The notes beneath the pieces are model-generated. The model searched no databases. It was not told where the DNA came from and was given only the letters and a program-made list of their open reading frames with translations. This document shows, piece after piece, positions 1-9,991 of a stretch of DNA of 64,000 nt; within the stretch, counting starts at the first letter, position 1; every line of letters begins with the position of its first letter. Source of the DNA: Rachicladosporium sp. CCFEE 5018. Its lineage: Eukaryota; Ascomycota; Dothideomycetes; Cladosporiales; Cladosporiaceae. The DNA is taken from positions 60,598-124,597 of the forward strand of contig KZ111141.1 in NCBI GenBank assembly GCA_002077045.2. Reading direction: 5' to 3'. Made by a program: the position numbers and the translations under genes.

Positions 1-1714
1 CCGCTACCTGACCCTCCTTCTTCGACTCCTCACTCAGCTCCTTCGCAGCCTGCTCATCACCCTCCTCCTTCTCCTCCTCAGCAACCCACCCCTTACACAT
101 ACTCACAGCTCGCTCCCACTTCTTGAACATCTTCGCACTATCCTTCGCATTCATCTTCGGCTGAAACGTAGTCTGTCCAGCCGTGTTCACCTCCTTCAGC
201 TCATCGAAGGTCTTCCACACCCCTGACGCAAAGCCTGCTGCAATCGCAGCGCCCAATGCTGTTGTTTCTCGCATCTTTGGTCGGACGATCGGTATCGAGA
301 CGAGATCGGCCTGGGTCTGCATACAGAGTTCTGAGTTGCTCATACCGCCGTCGACACGGAGCTCGGAGAGCTTGTGGCCGCTGTCTTTCTCCATTGCGTC
401 GAGGATGGCTTTTGTCTGGTAGCAGACTGCCTCGAGAGTTGCTCGGGCGATGTGGCCGCGCTCAGTGTGGTGGGACAAGCCGACTGTGCGCTGTCAGTAC
501 TTCGAAGATCGCAAACTGCACGACTCGACTTACAAATGGTGCCTTGGGCATCATCAATCCAGTATGGTGCAAAGAGTCCGCTGAACGCTGTCACGAACAC
601 AAGGCCGCCGTTGTCCGACACCGTTTCTGCGAGCTCGCTGATCTTGTGCGATTGACTGCTGAAGCCCAGATTGTTCATTAGGAACTTCACGCCAGACCCC
701 GCCACTGCTATGCTGCCCTCGAGTGCGTACACTGGCTTGCCGTCGAAGTTATATGCCACTGTCGCGAGCAAGCCGTGCGTTGAGATCACAGGCTTCGTTC
801 CGACATTGTACAGTAGGAAGCAGCCAGTGCCGTAAGTGTTCTTCGCGTGTCCAGGCTCGAAGCCCTTCTGCCCGACGAGCGCGGCAGATTGGTCGCCCAG
901 GCAGCCTGTGATCGGGAATCCGCTCAGCACGCCTGAGGTGAGCTTCCCGAATGCTTTCTCATCTGCTGACCGCACGATCTCGGGCATGTGGACTTTCCGT
1001 AGATCGAACTCGTACGAGAAGAAGTCAATGGTCTTGTCGCTGTATTTCAATGAGTGGATGTCCATGAACATGGTCCGACTGGCGTTCGTGGGATCTGAGA
1101 CGAAGACATTGTTCTTAGGACCGCCGTTCAGCTTGTAGATCAGCCATGCATCGATCGTGCCGAATGCGAGATTGCCAGCTTCGTAGGCCTTGCGGACCTT
1201 CTCCTCGTTCCGGAGAAGCCAGAGTAACTTCGTGACAGAAGGGTATGTCGAGATCGGTAGGCCACAGATATCTTGGAGCTTGTCGCTACCTTCCCGTGCC
1301 TTGAGCTCTCGTGCCAATGCAGCAGTCCTGGTGTCTGTCCAGACTATAGCATTGTACAACGGCTCTCCCGACTTGATGTCCCAGCATACTGTTGTCTCAC
1401 GTTGGTTGGTAATGCCAACAGCTTTGATGCTCTCCTTCTTGTGCCCGTCCTTCTCGAAGATCTTGAGAGCTCCCTCGATACAGTTCTCTACGGACGTAAC
1501 GATTTCATTGGGATCATGCTCGTGCCAGCTTCGCGTTGTTAGTTGAAGGCAAGGGAAGGAAGTTTGGCTAGACGTACCCAGGATTGGGATATCTCTGGCG
1601 GAACTCCTCTTGGTGCACAGCTACTGGCTCACCCTGCTTGTCGAAGATGAGGAAACGCGAGCTCGTCGTTCCCTGATCGATCGACCCCACGAAGACCTCT
1701 TCAGACTGTGCCAT
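1..1714 (-). CDS. GUT1: Glycerol kinase, 3' end cut by window edge
   Basis: ATP-dependent glycerol kinase of the FGGY family, making glycerol 3-phosphate in the cytosol. The start is the ATG at 1714 (MAQSEEVF...), the conserved N-terminus just before the phosphate-binding motif DQGTTSSR. Three exons are inferred: 1578-1714, 534-1528 and 1-483, with introns GTACGT...AAG (49 nt) and GTAAGT...CAG (50 nt). Splicing joins PNPG to WHEHDP and GTI to [11 protein letters not shown], both as expected for the family. Other visible motifs are [19 protein letters not shown] and the FGGY-type segment around [18 protein letters not shown]. Only the last 11 nt, including the stop, lie outside the window. The sequence is the same as 37826-39539. 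It is divergent from the aquaglyceroporin gene to its right. Confidence 0.93.
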
Positions 1715-3481
1715 GTTTGCAGTACTTGATAGCGATGAAGTACCTGAAGCTCTCGCGGATATACCCAAACAACGAGCAAAAGACCAAGGAGATTGAACAA
1801 CAGGAATTGTATGCGCCTGCAACAGAACGCGATGACCCTGACCACAATTACGTTCTATGCGACAAGCTGCTGTAGGTGCGGGCAGCTTGCCAGACGCATG
1901 TGACAGTCCACGACAGGTGGAGAACCCTCTCTGCCATGCCGAGCCATGTGATCTCCAGAGGGCTGGCATGCGAGTCGCTTGGTCGGCTTCTTCACCCCAC
2001 CAGATGACTGCTTCGAGGTGATGGACTGCTGAGCTTCTTGGCTACGCGCTCCACAGCAATCCTACGACTCCACGCGGCGTGATGTCGGCGGTGCCCGCGT
2101 GAGCACACGACCAAAGGGGATGCGCGGCCGATGTTGGTGGAGAAGAGGGGGGATTCTGCGCTCCTCAGGCATACTGCCAAGCATAGATTGCGGGGCAGTG
2201 GAAAGCCGAGCGGAAAGCCCCGCTACGTGGCGTTTCGTGCCTGGCGATCGGTAACGCCATCGATCGACTTCGAAGAACCTTACGAAATAGTCCAGCTCGT
2301 GTAGGCGTACTCGTTCTCTCCAACCGTCCAAATGATCGTTCGACCAGAGACCAACTCTATCCATCTGCTCTCGCGCCTCGACTGCCTACGCTACTCTTTC
2401 TGTGCAACGCGATAGTTCAACGGTGCTTATGCCGAGAGTTTCGTACCAACCCCATGGTGGCGACGGCTGACGACCCGCTACTGGATGCACGCGGATGCAT
2501 GTCAGAACGTTGCGGGGAAGTGGAACCTTTGTCGATCCAGTTCACGATGTGTGAATGTGGAGGACCGGGAAGTGGAATGGCTTTCTGCTGGGCGAACCGG
2601 CCATCAAGACTCGAACATCTGTGCGATCAAGTCGGACAGAACCCGACATATGTGCCTGTCCTGTCGATTCCTGTCTTCGAGGAGGGCATTGAACGATAGC
2701 TAGCTGCATTGAGGGATACAAAGCTCCAGGTTTCGAGTAACAGCTAAATGACAGACTGCTGGGCGAATGGACTAGGCCCTCAATACTTCACTCGAAGTAC
2801 ACGGCATGGCCGCAATACCCCGTCAGCCGTTCGCACTACCCGACTCCAAGCTTCGAGCAATGTCACGTTGCCAACCGCTACACGTGCGTAACGTCTTGGA
2901 GCATGGCTAGCTGCATACTCAGTACTACTGCAAGCGCCGAATTGCATCCTTTGTCTAACAGAAACTACGGCATGCTGTCCAAAGTAGACTTCGGCTCTCG
3001 AGGTGAGACATTTACCGCGCCTCTGAACGTAATGCAGGACAGTCCAGTTGCACAGTGCGGAGAGTTTCAACACGAGGAGTCGAGCGTCGTCACGATCTTG
3101 ATAAGGCTTCCTCTAGGAATCTCGCGGCTTCTAGCACAAGGTCATCCGACTCGGACGTGTTCGCGTCTCGAGTGAAAGACCCCTCGTGCGCTTATTTCCA
3201 TTGCTAATCGAGGATCCATTACCCTGCAGTCGTGGTCTTGGACGCCGGCATGCGGGAGGACGGCTGTTACTCCACCTGCACGTCTCTCGGATAGCTTGCC
3301 CGATCACATAGTCGGCGCTACCTCGCAATCACTCGAGGATTACTGGGCAATCGTCAAAAGACGCTTTGGTTGCACTCGATGGTCTTGAGTAACTCTCGTG
3401 TGCACTGTTCATATACTTTCGTACTGGATAGCGGCCTGACGACTCCACTCTGAGATCGACACTCATATTCACCATTTCGAC
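1715..3481. promoter_or_regulatory. Shared divergent promoter of GUT1 and aquaglyceroporin
   Basis: About 1.77 kb separates the two divergent start codons and I see no convincing gene in it; the small open frames are not in any recognisable family. It must carry both promoters. Stress-response-element-like pentamers (AGGGG at 2115-2119, CCCCT at 3180-3184) are present and are also kept in the diverged copy at 14731-14735 and 15796-15800. That these bind Msn2/4-type factors is inference only. Confidence 0.5.
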
Positions 3482-4639
3482 ATGGACTCATCTCACGAGG
3501 ACATGATCAAATCGGCCTCCGTGCCTACCCTGCCGTCTCATATCATCACATCACACCTTGAACACAAGCGAGCAGAAAGTGATAGCACAGAGGCTACATC
3601 AAAGCCGTCGCCGTTCGCTGAGACTGGTCCAACGATCAATCGAAGCAAAACGAAAGATGTAATTGCCAAAAAGAAGGCGTTGAACTCGGGGCTGCGATGG
3701 CCTCGGATACGGCGGACCTTTCGAGAGGCTCTGTCCGAGTTCATGGGCACTTTCATCCTAATCATGTTCGGTGATGGAGTTGTCGCTCAAGTGGTCTTGA
3801 GTGGTGGTAAGAACGGTGCGTACCAGTCGATCTCGTGGGGATGGGTTAGTGGAAGCTCTTTCATGGAAGTCAAAGATCGGACTGCTGACCTCAAACAGGG
3901 CATTGGCGTCATGCTGGGAGTATACGCCAGTGGTATCTCGGGTGCACACATTAACCCAGCCGTCACCTTCGCAAATTGTCTCTTCCGGAAGTTTCCATGG
4001 AAGAAGTTTCCGATCTATGCATCCGCCCAAGTCCTGGGCGCCTTCTGCGCATCTGGTGTCGTCTATGCCAACTACAAGTCAGCGATCGACGTCTATGAGG
4101 GAGGACCTAACATCCGGACAGTACCAGGCTTTTCGGAAACTGCTAGTGCTGGCATCTTCTGCACATACCCTGCTGCGTTCATGACAAAAACTGGACAGTT
4201 CTTCTCCGAGTTCATCGCCAGCACGCTGCTGATGTTCTGCATCTATGCTCTCAAGGACGACAACAACATTGGTGCTGGTGCCCTGACACCCTTGGGCCTA
4301 TTCTTCATCATCTTCGGCATCGGTGCATGCTTCGGCTGGGAGACTGGCTACGCCATCAACCTTGCTCGTGACTTTGGTCCACGTCTCATGTCATACTTCC
4401 TCGGGTACGGTCACGAAGTCTGGTCAGCAGGCAACTACTACTTCTGGGTGCCCATGATCTCGCCGTTCTTCGGTTGTGCTTTCGGTGGCTTCTTGTATGA
4501 TCTGCTGCTCTTCACTGGTGAGAGCCCGATCAACACGCCGTACCTTGGCTTGTATCGGTTCATCCCAGGCATGAGGCATGCGTATGATGGCATGACGTGG
4601 AGGGAAGAGGACATGAAGGAGGAGGACAGCGCTGTCTAA
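3482..4639 (+). CDS. Aquaglyceroporin (MIP family)
   Basis: Membrane channel for glycerol and water. The start ATG at 3482 opens an approximately 80-residue hydrophilic cytosolic N-terminus, followed by six hydrophobic segments. A 54-nt intron is inferred at 3845-3898 (GTTAGT...ACAG). Removing it gives the family-typical junction SWGW-GIGVMLG and a 367-residue protein. The first pore motif is canonical NPA (140-142, spliced numbering). The second is NLA followed by R-D (275-279), where the Asp after Arg marks glycerol facilitators rather than strict water channels. The termini are short compared with yeast Fps1. The intron length is a multiple of three and stop-free, so an unspliced message would still encode a 385-residue protein. 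The gene ends four bases before the assembly gap and is identical to 41307-42464. Confidence 0.92.
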   Translation: MDSSHEDMIKSASVPTLPSHIITSHLEHKRAESDSTEATSKPSPFAETGPTINRSKTKDVIAKKKALNSGLRWPRIRRTFREALSEFMGTFILIMFGDGVVAQVVLSGGKNGAYQSISWGWVSGSSFMEVKDRTADLKQGIGVMLGVYASGISGAHINPAVTFANCLFRKFPWKKFPIYASAQVLGAFCASGVVYANYKSAIDVYEGGPNIRTVPGFSETASAGIFCTYPAAFMTKTGQFFSEFIASTLLMFCIYALKDDNNIGAGALTPLGLFFIIFGIGACFGWETGYAINLARDFGPRLMSYFLGYGHEVWSAGNYYFWVPMISPFFGCAFGGFLYDLLLFTGESPINTPYLGLYRFIPGMRHAYDGMTWREEDMKEEDSAV

Positions 4640-4643
4640 GAGC

Positions 4644-4743
4644 NNNNNNNNNNNNNNNNNNNNNNNNNNNNNNNNNNNNNNNNNNNNNNNNNNNNNNNNN
4701 NNNNNNNNNNNNNNNNNNNNNNNNNNNNNNNNNNNNNNNNNNN
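4644..4743. other. Assembly gap of 100 N
   Basis: A run of exactly 100 N, the conventional placeholder for a gap of unknown size. The sequence on its left is identical to 37826-42468 and the sequence on its right is identical to 29934-36694. Both joins are therefore suspect. Confidence 0.99.
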
Positions 4744-4890
4744 ATTTTCTTCTACACTCACGCAATATGGATTCCCGCCCTTCTCGAGCACCACTGCTGA
4801 ACATCGTCGACTGGAAGAATCTGGAGCGTGGCCTTTGATAAGCTCCCGAACGAGGCCCATTGCAGGGCCTTGCGTCACAGGCCCCGGCAT
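4744..4890 (-). CDS. Possible 5' gene fragment truncated by gap
   Basis: An ATG at 4890 opens 49 codons leftwards with no stop before the gap, beginning MPGPVTQGPAMGLVREL. I do not recognise the protein. It could be the first exon of a gene lost in the gap or a chance open frame. The same fragment abuts the second gap at 29934-30080. Confidence 0.2.
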
Positions 4891-5383
4891 TGATATGTAG
4901 TCGCTCTCGATAATGGCATGGCTACACGCACGTTGATGTGGCGCGGACTAAATGACCGCTCGATGGAGTGCTCTGGCTCGTCCGCAGCCACGAGTCTAGA
5001 TCTTAAGGTTGTCCACTCCAGCGAAACGGAGCTATGAGACCAAGGCAAAGCCGGTCAGCGCTGTAGACGTTACAGTGGTGCCTCCAAGCTGATCAATGTC
5101 AGCGAGACCGCCAAGCGGCGAGACATTATTAGTAATGTCATAGGGTGCTACACTCGGATGAAATCCTCTCGGCTCACGTTCCTGGTATTACGTAGCAGAC
5201 AGAACTAAAGCCTTTCTAGTCACTTTGGCAGAGGCGCTGCTTGCATTGTGGCACGTGGGGAAGTGAGAGTATACGGCTGTCAGCGCTTCATTTCATTTTG
5301 CCAGCTCCGCATGGAGGGCTTTCATCATCACTATCGTGGGCTTTTCAACCAGCCGAACGACGAATCGACACACCGGCTGGTGC
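4891..5383. other. Gene-free spacer
   Basis: About 490 bp between the gap-edge fragment and the 3' end of the YGSS-repeat gene. I see no gene, RNA or repeat in it. Confidence 0.4.
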
Positions 5384-6741
5384 CTAGTAGTTGTCGGAGC
5401 TGCCCTGACCGTACCCAGCCTGCTCACGCTTCTCGCGGCCCTGGTCGGCGATCTTCTCGTTCTTGAGCATACCGCCAGCCTTCTCCATCAGCTTGCCCAT
5501 GGTGGAGTCGCTCTTCTTGTCTTTGCTGTCGTGGTCGCTGGACTTGTTGCCAAAGCTGCGCACGCATGTCAGTGTTGGTGGGCAAGGAGGCAAGAGAGAT
5601 CAAACTAACCCGGCTCCTCCCGTTGCGCCAGACCCATAGGAGCTCGAATCAGCACCGGAGTATGCGCCAGTGTTGCTCCCAGTACCGAACCGAGTGTCAG
5701 AGGAGTCGATGTTGCTCGAGTCACCAGTCTTGTTGCCGTAACTGAGAACGGTCAGTATGTCTCTCCGTGGTTGGTCTGTCTCCAATACTCACCCGGCTCC
5801 GCTAGTAGTACCTGAGCCGACGCCCGTGCCACCGCTGTACGAGTCGGTGTTGTCAGAGGTACCGAAGCGAGTGTTCGAGTCACTGTCACCACCGAAGCCT
5901 GAGCTAGTCTTGTTACCGTAGCCGGCCATGGTCAGCAATATTCTTATACAACAACAGATTATAGAGCAGTCAAAAGTAGACGTCACAAGACGGTGGAAGA
6001 AGGCAGACAAGCTTCAAAGAAAGCGTGATCACTTACATTTCCAGTGCGGCCCGAGGAGCTCAAGTCATTGTCGCGCCCGCTGCCAAGGCCAGACGATCCG
6101 CCGTAGCTGTCGCTGGTGTCGCGGCCGGTGTTAGACGAGCCGAAGTTGTCACTGGTGTCACGACTACTGCCGAGTCCTGAGGTACCCGATGATCCGTATG
6201 AGTCGGTGTTGCCACGACCAGAGGAGCCATAGCTGTCGTTGTTGTCGCGACCGCTTCCTAGACCTGAGGTATTGGACGAGCCATATGAATCGGTGTTATC
6301 GCGGCCACTGCCAAGACCGCTGGTACCTGACGATCCGTAGTTGTCACTGGTATCACGCCCGGAAGACCCGTAAGAATCGTTGTTGTCGCGACCGCCGCTC
6401 AGGCCTGAGGATCCGTAGCTGCTGTCATTGTTGCCACTTCCAGACAGGCCTCCAGCACCTGAGCTGCCATACGAGTTCTCGTTGTCACGACCGGAGCCGG
6501 TGAGACGCTCCGCACCATCACGAACGCGATCGCCCGTCTGCAGACTGATAAGCCATTGCTTGGCTCGCCAATGAGAGTGATATGAGGACGTACGCTGGAC
6601 GTGTTGTTGTCACTGCCGAAGGTATCGTTGCCTTGGCGGCCGGAGGAACCTACATGTACATGATAAGCTGCTGCGCGGCCAATAGCAGCTGGGTATGGTG
6701 AGTGGGCTACCGTAAGAATCGTTGTTGTCGTTGTAAGACAT
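5384..6741 (-). CDS. Ddr48/CsbD-like YGSS-repeat stress protein
   Basis: A six-exon model from ATG 6741 to TAG 5384: 6711-6741, 6594-6649, 6037-6537, 5793-5908, 5610-5741 and 5384-5555, giving 335 residues. Exon 3 carries about nine copies of a (D/N)(S/N)YGSS(G/N) repeat alternating with SGLGSGRDN, the composition of yeast Ddr48-type proteins. It starts with GDRVRDGAERLTGSG, like the fungal relatives. The C-terminus MGKLMEKAGGMLKNEK is helical and CsbD-like. Exons 5 and 6 begin with the related motifs YGNKT and FGNKS. Most introns are 51-58 nt with good signals; the 128-nt one at 5909-6036 is the weakest call. It contains its own ATG at 5929 followed by YGNKT, so two overlapping transcripts or two genes are possible. 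The role is inferred from family resemblance: a hydrophilic stress-induced protein. Confidence 0.7.
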
Positions 6742-7989
6742 GATGATGGCTGTTGATGTGTTTGGTAGTGAGCTTTGATTGATCGAATGTGCCTTGGGTA
6801 AGTATCGTAAGGAGACTGAAGGAAGGATGGAGAGCTTAAGAGAGTGGGAACTACTGCTTTCCTCTCGGCCAGGTTTCAGGCCAGGCTCGCGGTCATGGGC
6901 AATGGCGTCACAGCGCCTAGCAGCGCTTGCTTCCAGCTTACGACAGCCAGTCTAGGGCATATCAAGTTGCTAGCCTACCGCCACGTGCGTATCGGGTTCC
7001 AGCAATGTCATGCCGAAGGGGCATCTCAGCTGAAGATCACATGCGTAGCTATTATGCGTAGAGTTCTGGGCTCGCCTGAGCTGCCCTGCTTTTGCCTTCG
7101 ACCTAGCTTGAAACCCACATGAGCTTGACTGCGGACGCGCGAAAGCGGGCATAGCCTGTAGTTGTGCAAGCGGGGTGTGGTAGCTCTGTCCCTCGACCGG
7201 ATCCTGGCACGCCAATGCAATCTGAGCGGCGGTGAGCATCGGTCGACGTTGGATCAGTGTCGTGGAGCATGTATGCTGATCACGACTGCTGCGTGTAGCG
7301 ATCTGCAGCGCCGTCGATTGTACACTGAGCGAAACTGGGAAAATGATCGTTGCGTGAAGTTGAGCTACCCCGCTGACGCAATTCCTGCAAGTCGACAATG
7401 CCAAGGCGTATCGGTGCCTGCCAAGACGAATAAGGCAGACCCCGATAGAAGAGACAGCCCAGGGGTCGCTTCGATGAGAGAGGTATGATGAAATAATGTT
7501 CTGCGATTTGACCACAACAGTAGAGATCTTGTAGGCTCCGTACTCGACAGAGATCGTCCACTGGCCGATACCGATTGCAATATTGAATCCTCTCGAGGTG
7601 CAACAAGAGCGAGGATCTGCACTCGAGACAGTTGATCACTCCGGGTATCTGAAGTCTGACACACTCCTGTGCTTCGCTCGACATGGTGGTGACCGGCATC
7701 TACCGCAGTGGAGAAACAGGCGCGAAAGCTGAATGTCCTCTCTGAATTTATGCTTCTCACAGACGTGCAGGGCGTTCTTTCACTGCTGCAGCAGAGGTGA
7801 TAGCAGCCCCATCAGCCTTCCTGATTTCGTGAGAGACAAGTACAACGTCCAATGGGTCGGATGTGCAGGTCTTTCATTCTGAGGCCACTCACTTGGAGGT
7901 CGCCTCGTCGGAGTCGCTCAAAGCTCTCTCACTCGGGACTTACACTCAGAAGCCCCTCGCTCAGTCCAGCGATGCGTTCGAGACGCTCA

Positions 7990-9074
7990 GCATGGTGGTG
8001 CCTCACTCTTCGACCTGTGGAGTCTAATCGCTCGTGTCTCGTCAAAGGCTACATGATCGTCGGCTTCAGGCTGGGATGTCAGCGCATCACCAAGATCACA
8101 ACAGAAGCACGAACTGTTCGTCTTCCCACGTGTCTCGTCAATGTAGTGTTACTCCTTGTCATCGATGAGCATGCCTTGCACTTCGCCCCTAGAGGAAGCA
8201 TTCGCATGGGCGATCCGGATCTCGCGTAGCACGATTGCGGTCTCCAGCATATCGACCATGTAGGCATGGATCCCGATATCACATCCGTCCATGTCAATGT
8301 CGGACTCCCACTAAAAGAGAGTGAGGTCGACATCGATGTCTTGCACGAACCCGAGGACCAGATCGTCACTGCTGCAAGCAATCTGCACTGCATGCCCGCA
8401 CCAATTCTGCGTCAGAAGGGCGCCTTGCAGTGGCGTTGAACGGCCGTCATGCCCGAATCCCTTTGCATAAGGCGACTAGCTCATGATCTTAGCGGCGCGG
8501 CCGCCATCAAAGATTGCAACGCAGTCTTTGGATTCAACGTACTTCAGGTTGCCTCGCTCGTTACGCTTCTTTGCCAGCGGGTCAGCTGGCATCCGCTGGC
8601 TGACAGGCACGCCATTGCTGCCGATGTCCGCTGGCCAGTTCTTCGCGGCAACAGCGTGTGCAAGGCTCGGCTTCGCCTGCCAAATGAGCAGAGGATCTGC
8701 CACAGGTTCTTGTCCGTGAGCTTCACTTGTGCTGGCGGCGACTTGGCCAGCGTGAATGTTGAGTGGATGCAGTTATAGAGCGGCAATGCACCGGTATAGA
8801 GCCCATCGGATTCCTGGTGGCGCGCTAGTTGAGCAAAGGCCGACGCTTGGGGCATTTGTGTGCTCGTAGGCCACATGGAACGCTGTTCCGTCGATTGATG
8901 GAGCGGCGCCGAACGGTTTTGCACTGGAGCAGCCTGGCAGACATCATACTCTGTGGGCACAGTACCGGGCTGAGTAGTGACTGGGAGACCATGAGCGGGG
9001 TCAATTGGCAGCTGCTTGGTCAGGACTGAACGTCGCCCCGGTGTTGGACTGGCTGAGATCGGGTTACTTATCAT
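7990..9074 (-). pseudogene. Decayed coding-like stretch, family unknown
   Basis: On the minus strand a protein-like text runs across frames. An open frame from 9074 ends near 8700 (…STFTLAKSPPAQVKLTDKN), then continues one frame over from 8703 (ADPLLIWQAKPSLAHAV) as if by a one-base shift. That second frame runs on past a TAG near 8478, a TAG near 8310 and a TAA near 8152 to about 7990 with few other stops. Each interrupting codon would be Gln (CAG or CAA) before a C-to-T change. The amino-acid text looks more like protein than noise, but I do not recognise the family. No clear introns repair all the breaks. A chance low-stop stretch is the alternative. Confidence 0.33.
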
Positions 9075-9563
9075 TGTCGAGTCCGGCCGTCGCGAGGTGG
9101 AGATGAGGCGACATCACACGCAAGCCCATGGCACGGTCGGTTGTAGCGGGAACGCAAGAGAGCATTTGAAGAGAGGAAATGCCTTCTTTACCTACGTAAC
9201 CCTGATCGACCATGTAATGAGACTGGTGACTAAGGGCGAAGTGCAGAAGCCAGCTTATCATCTTGTCGAGCGCCAGCCTACTGCCAGAACGAGGTCAGGA
9301 AGCAGGTGTCCTCAAGATCGCGCACAGCTCCCCCGCGTGGACAGTACTCCAATAATCATGGCTGCACCATGAAATGCCGGATCATTCAGCCGTCGAGGAG
9401 GTATTGAATAATTGACAAGTCACACAATGGCGATTCGCAGATGAGGCAGCTTTCAAATAGGTAGCTCACCTGCCGTGAGATCGTTCAATTAAGGATCGCT
9501 CAGTCAAAGGTGCCTCACTCGTACGTCACGCACTTCGATGTTGCTCTCTCGTAGGCTGCTCGA

Positions 9564-9991
9564 TCAGAGATCGCCCACTCGTAAGCCGCGCGTCTCGGGG
9601 TCGTCAACCCTGCGAGCGATAAAGACTACGTGCTCGATCACCGCAACAGCGACGCGTTTCGTAGATTCTAACAAGCGCACCGGCTCGAGGTCCTCAGTGC
9701 GCTTCTCCACCGTCTCAGCACACTTCAAAACCATACGTGCGCCGTCGTCTCACTCACAGCAGGATCGAACGCGTCGAAGTGGTCTTGACCGGCGCGGCCT
9801 ACTGCCCAGTAGATGAAGCAGCCGTATGTGGGTGCAGTTTTGACAGTGAATAGGGCAGCTGATAAGTCGATCCGCCCATCGGTGAATAACACACTGAGGT
9901 GATTAGGCAACTCGGTGAAACGCTGAGTGACACCACGCTTGTCGTCAGATTTTCGAACGCATGTATTTGACCAGACTACTCGAGCGCCCAA
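9564..9991 (-). pseudogene. Second decayed coding-like stretch
   Basis: The minus frame from 9991 reads TDGRIDLSAALFTVKTAP and YGCFIYWAVGRAGQDHFDAF, then runs into stop codons. One frame over, the text resumes with VLKCAETVEKRTEDLEPVRL and stays open to a TGA at 9564-9566. A single-base shift near 9745, or a small intron, would join the two parts. I do not recognise the family. It may belong to the same former gene as the stretch at 7990-9074. Confidence 0.3.

Larger units (their letters stand above)
1..4643. repeat. Identical long repeat, copy 1 (GUT1-aquaglyceroporin)
   Basis: Identical, as far as I could see, to 37826-42468 (4643 bp, same orientation). Its right end coincides exactly with the first gap. 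Confidence 0.9.

Noticed and set aside
4424..4890. Minus- and plus-strand open frames that run across the first N gap
   Set aside because: They exist only because N codons were read as open; the gap length is arbitrary.
6189..6503. Cys/Arg/His-rich plus-strand frame of 104 codons
   Set aside because: It is the antisense shadow of the YGSS repeats; the periodic Cys/His is a consequence of repeated codons.
6970..7515. 181-codon minus-strand frame in the gene-poor region
   Set aside because: It overlaps other frames of similar length on both strands, has no family resemblance and no start or splice context; such frames are common here by chance.
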